64,000 bases of DNA from Fragilariopsis cylindrus CCMP1102 (taxonomy: Eukaryota; Bacillariophyta; Bacillariophyceae; Bacillariales; Bacillariaceae): NCBI GenBank assembly GCA_900095095.1, contig FMBT01000307.1, positions 455,242 to 519,241 on the forward strand. The letters run 5' to 3'. Position 1 is the first letter of the stretch. Each line of letters opens with the position of its first letter. Both the position numbers and the translations under genes were made by a program. Below, piece by piece: positions 60,669 through 64,000 of the stretch. The notes beneath the pieces were generated by a model. It did no database searches, had not been told where the DNA came from, and saw only the letters and a list, made by a program, of their open reading frames with translations.

Positions 60669-61940
60669 TTTGTCCTATTGTTTTATTTTACTAATACAGT
60701 ACAGTTACAGTATTTATTTCGTCCGGCGGTACCTATTTCACCGTCGTGATAAGTGATATAAAGTAATACAAATAAATGAGTATATACAAGAAGTGTCTAA
60801 TAAAGATACTGTTCTTGATGATGTCCGTTTGTTCTTTTTTTGTGTTACAGTGTTCTTGAAGGGCAGTCAATCGTGCAGCAGGTATATATGAATATGTGCA
60901 AGTAAATACTTTGTATGGTTGCTTTGTTTGTTAGTTTATATCTCTACTTGTTATTTATCTATTGCGGTACTGTACTAATACTTGCATACACCTCGATTCG
61001 TGAACTATTATTGTCGTAAAGTCTTGTTCGGGGCACTGGTAACACAATTCGAAACGAATCGATTTCTTTTAAATGCTTTTTCTTGTGATTGTATTCGTTC
61101 AATCAACGCCTCATTATTATTAGGTTCTGCCATACAAGTACAAAACATTCAAGTAAAATCAAGTGTTTTTATTTTTTGTTTGGAAAAACTGCTCAGGCAG
61201 GAATCAAGATTTACGAGTACTTTTTTTTACGCTAAATATATCGTGCTGCGAATATGCAGACACCTTTACCCTTAATGTACCCTCGTTTATACACAGACGA
61301 CACACAGACGACATCGTTATCAAATAGTCATTTCGGTCATTTTTTGCTTAATTTTTCTATTTAGTTCTATGCCCACACGTGTTATCTACGTATGTAATAA
61401 TCTTCTTGCTTTTTCAAAATAATATTCTCAGCAATAAAATGCTGTTTAACCAACTTGCGCGCCTTTATTAACGGTGTTTTATCTTTTTTTCAAACGACTG
61501 ATTTTAGAGCTAAATTAGTTCTTTTTTAAAACTAACAGGTTTTGTATCTTGTTTAAATTTGTTTTACGTCCCATTGATTGAGTCGTACATTGTTACTTTA
61601 GTCCGTATTTTGTATAATTTTAAGGCGAGTGATGAATTCAGAATGCGTCAGACGCGACGGCTTAATCGTGCACGGCGACAAATCGTAGATAACAAAACCA
61701 ACAAATTCGCAAACCCTTCTCACGCACAGCTATTACATTGAACCTACAGTACAAGGTACAGCAGGGTACAGTACATTCGCTTTCCAGAAAGTCACTCACT
61801 ACAGAATATATTTAATTTCACACTTATAACGTATTGCTATCATAAACAATTAAATCGCAACAATCAAATCGCAACTTTCAAATCAAATCGCAATAGTCGA
61901 ATCAAATCAAATCAACTCAACTCAAAAAAACCAAAATATA
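60669..61940. other. Divergent intergenic region
   Basis: About 1.27 kb between the divergent HMA-domain and DHRS12-like genes. The ORFs at 60982-61275 and 61559-61741 show no domain. Just before the plus-strand start is a run of ATCAAATCGCAA and CAAATCAA near-repeats (61848-61925). Confidence 0.5.
61848..61925. repeat. Reiterated AAATCGCAA / AATCAAATC motif
   Basis: Three AAATCGCAA units spaced 11-18 bp, followed by CAAATCAAATCAACTCAACTC, directly upstream of the dehydrogenase start. It may be 5' leader sequence or a simple repeat. Confidence 0.6.
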
Positions 61941-63112
61941 ATGAAAATGGGACAAATTATTTCATCCACTGCATTCTATCTGTATGGTCGCAAGAATTTT
62001 ACGGCCACGGGTTATCTCAAACATCTTGCTACTTATCCAGCAGGAACGGTACAAGATTCCTCTACAATCGGAGTCAATCAACCAGGTGCCGATGGTATTG
62101 ACCTAACAGATAAGGTTGTTGTGATCACTGGTGCTAATAGTGGTATTGGAAAAGAATTAGCAACATACGCAGCAGCCAAAGGTGGACGCGTTTATATGTT
62201 TTGTCGTTCCAAAGAACGAGCAGAAAAGGCAAAAGAAGAAATTATGAAGGCGACGTCGAGTGAAACGGTAGAGGTTATTCTTGTTGATTTGGTAAGTGTT
62301 CAATAAAACCATCCTTTATTTATTAAAGAGAGTGCTTTTCTGTTTTCTCCTTTCGTTAGTTTCAATGACGAGGTCAAGGCACGGTACTCACAAATTTCTT
62401 CGCTCAATTTTTTTATCTTTCTCCGTATTCTCGAATGAATCATTAGGGTGTAATGTCTTCTGTAAGAAAGGCAGTAGAAAATTTACAAGAGAAAGAAAAG
62501 CATGTCGATGTTCTCGTTTGTAACGGTGGAGTGTTACTGAATGACAAGCAAACAACTAGTGAGGGCAATGAAGTAACTTTTGCATCTCATTTCTTAGGAG
62601 GATCCTATTTATTATCACAATTATTAATTCCTCAATTCAAAGTTTCGGAGGATCCAAGAATTGTATTTGCTAGTAGTGGAGGAATGTATAATGTACCATT
62701 CCCTGACTGGGCGACGGCGACAAATTCAGAAGATGCCACAGCCGAATATGATGGACAAATGGCATATGCATATGCAAAACGAGGACAAGTACTTCTTGCT
62801 GAAGAATACACTAAACTATATCCAGACATTAAAACCGTATCTGTCCATCCTGGTTGGACGCTAACTCCTGCGGTTGATTCGGCCTATGGTGAAAGCAAAA
62901 AGTATTTGGAACCCATGAGAAGTACGTGGCAGGGAGCAGAGGGTATTGGATGGTTAATGGGAACAAAGGGTTCCGATTTGGAGGGTGGTGCATTTTACTT
63001 AGACAGAAAACCTCAAGTAAAGCACATCTCCCGATTTACTTCCTTCACGAAAAATACCGAAAAAGAAATCGAAGAAATGATGACCAATCTTAAAAAGGCC
63101 GCAAATTGTTAA
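61941..63112 (+). CDS. Short-chain dehydrogenase/reductase, DHRS12-like
   Basis: Two exons, 61941-62291 and 62447-63112, join in phase 0 to give 338 aa. NAD(P)-dependent oxidoreductase of unknown substrate. Features: Rossmann Gly motif VVVITGANSGIGKELA, FCRSKERAEKA for cofactor choice, VLVCNGGVLL in place of the usual NNAG, IVFASSGGMYNVPF with the catalytic Ser, MAYAYAKRGQVLLAE with YxxxK, and SVHPGWTLTPAV. The C-terminal FYLDRKPQVKHI and an N-terminal extension (SSTAFYLYGRKNFTATGYLK) match DHRS12 proteins, whose role may be in lipid or sterol-type metabolism. No clear signal peptide. The ATG at 61947 (MGQII) is a possible alternative start two codons later. Confidence 0.85.
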
Positions 63113-63292
63113 TTAAATGTCTTTATTTAAATTAAAACCTGAATGTACCCATTTTGAATTGATAGCTTTGTCGTGTAGTCAGCGATAAAGTATATTGTAG
63201 TAGAAACTTGTTTTATTTATTCCTACTTGTCGTCGTAGCTTTCGATTGCAGTGACAGAATTATATTGTGGAAACAACTTTTATTATTTATTT

Positions 63293-63943
63293 CTACTCGT
63301 CATCATCATCGTCATCATCATCATCATCATCATCATCGTCGTCTTCATCAGGAAAATCGACATCGTCTTCTTCTTTGTCTGACGCATCGACTGTGTATGT
63401 GTCACCATAACGATCCTTCATTAATTTATTCATAGAACGCTTATTCTGATTAACAATCACCATAAAACCGGCAAAGGCGATCGATGGACCCCCAAAAACA
63501 AAAGTTCCAGTGATAAGAGCAATAGCTTGCATTTCAGATAGACCCTTTTGTCGAAGAAAGCCAGTAGCCTTTACCAACATTCCACCAAATCCAGTTCCTG
63601 ATGCCTTTTTCTCGGCCTTCATTGCATTTTGACCGAGAACAGAGGAGGCGGTCTCCTTAAGATCTCTGGGGTATGTACCTTTGACTCTATCATCCATAGC
63701 CTCTTTGTAGATAGATTCGACTGGATCGTATACATCATCATCAAACATATGTTCCTTAACGTACCCATCAACAATTGTATCCAGTGAGGGGGAGAGGATA
63801 TTAAAATTTCTCGATATTGCTGCAGTTGGTGTTGAAGATGCAACCGCAGAAGATCCGTGAGATACAGGTGTGTGTGTTCCAGCAGCACCAAACCAGAATA
63901 AAAATGCTGCACATACGGCCAGAAGTGGTCGTCGGGATTTCAT
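63293..63943 (-). CDS. Signal-peptide membrane protein with poly-Asp tail
   Basis: Intact 216-aa frame from ATG 63943. MKSRRPLLAVCAAFLFWFGA is a signal peptide with a likely cut after GAAG or nearby. A Ser/Thr/Ala-rich stretch and an acidic helix (YVKEHMFDDDVYDPVESIYK) follow, then a basic segment and a hydrophobic helix (IALITGTFVFGGPSIAFAGF) with NQNKRSMNKLM after it. The C-terminus is a run of about 15 Asp residues encoded by a CAT triplet repeat. I recognise no family. It may be a plastid or secretory membrane protein, since the leader is followed by a region without acidic residues. Confidence 0.55.
   Translation of the reverse strand: MKSRRPLLAVCAAFLFWFGAAGTHTPVSHGSSAVASSTPTAAISRNFNILSPSLDTIVDGYVKEHMFDDDVYDPVESIYKEAMDDRVKGTYPRDLKETASSVLGQNAMKAEKKASGTGFGGMLVKATGFLRQKGLSEMQAIALITGTFVFGGPSIAFAGFMVIVNQNKRSMNKLMKDRYGDTYTVDASDKEEDDVDFPDEDDDDDDDDDDDDDDDE
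63299..63345. repeat. CAT/ATC triplet repeat encoding poly-Asp
   Basis: A mostly pure CAT tract in the coding end of the minus-strand gene, translating to poly-Asp on that strand. Confidence 0.9.
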
Positions 63944-64000
63944 CCAAAATCGAACTACCTGTGATATGTATTGATTTGTTCCTCTCTTGATTATCCCTTA

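Overview
This window looks like nuclear DNA of a diatom or close stramenopile relative. It is AT-rich, with genes split by short GT-AG introns (42-239 nt). Two gene products begin with a signal peptide followed by a Ser/Ala-Phe cleavage motif of the kind used for import into complex diatom plastids. It also carries a very large GT48 beta-1,3-glucan synthase, the family expected to make chrysolaminarin, and a tyrosine-recombinase retrotransposon. The species cannot be named from the sequence.

Layout. 1-242: 3' end of an unidentified gene. 865-2073 (-): TCAIM-like mitochondrial protein. 2473-3429 (+): dephospho-CoA kinase with a plastid-type leader. 3738-7398 (-): bromodomain-PWWP nuclear protein, two exons. 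7888-12114 (+): exocyst subunit Sec15, seven exons. 12248-13992 (-): DHHC palmitoyltransferase, four exons. About 14482-15015 (+): small zinc-finger protein. 15561-22549 (-): beta-1,3-glucan synthase, four exons. 25040-26890 (+): plastid-targeted kinase-like protein. 28800-29008 (+): small hypothetical gene. 29398-29982 (-): organellar ribosomal protein bL19. 30339-32325 (+): GH47 alpha-mannosidase. 32326-38705: a 6.4-kb stretch with no recognisable gene. 38706-43620 (+): TRAPPC10/Trs130. 43697-45680 (-): SNM1/PSO2-type cross-link repair nuclease. 46516-47379 (-): secreted cupin-like protein. 47593-57926: a 10.3-kb DIRS-superfamily retrotransposon with split direct repeats, coding on the minus strand. 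58338-60668 (-): Met/Gly-rich heavy-metal-associated-domain protein. 61941-63112 (+): DHRS12-like dehydrogenase. 63293-63943 (-): membrane protein with an acidic tail.

The cellular genes are housekeeping functions with no operon-like logic; several pairs share short divergent spacers. A loose theme is the secretory pathway: Sec15 and TRAPPC10 are vesicle tethers, GH47 trims glycoproteins, and the DHHC enzyme palmitoylates membrane proteins.

Two things stand out. First, the retrotransposon keeps the full A1-ORFs-B1-A2-B2 repeat plan with nearly identical repeat copies. It carries an extra ORF of unknown function and an RT-RNaseH-recombinase region that reads as one coding unit apart from one missing base. 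Second, many genes are interrupted by isolated frame breaks that nearly all act in the same direction (one base apparently missing, often in a short homopolymer). This most simply suggests deletion-biased assembly errors. Gene models crossing these sites are given as single genes with the breaks noted.
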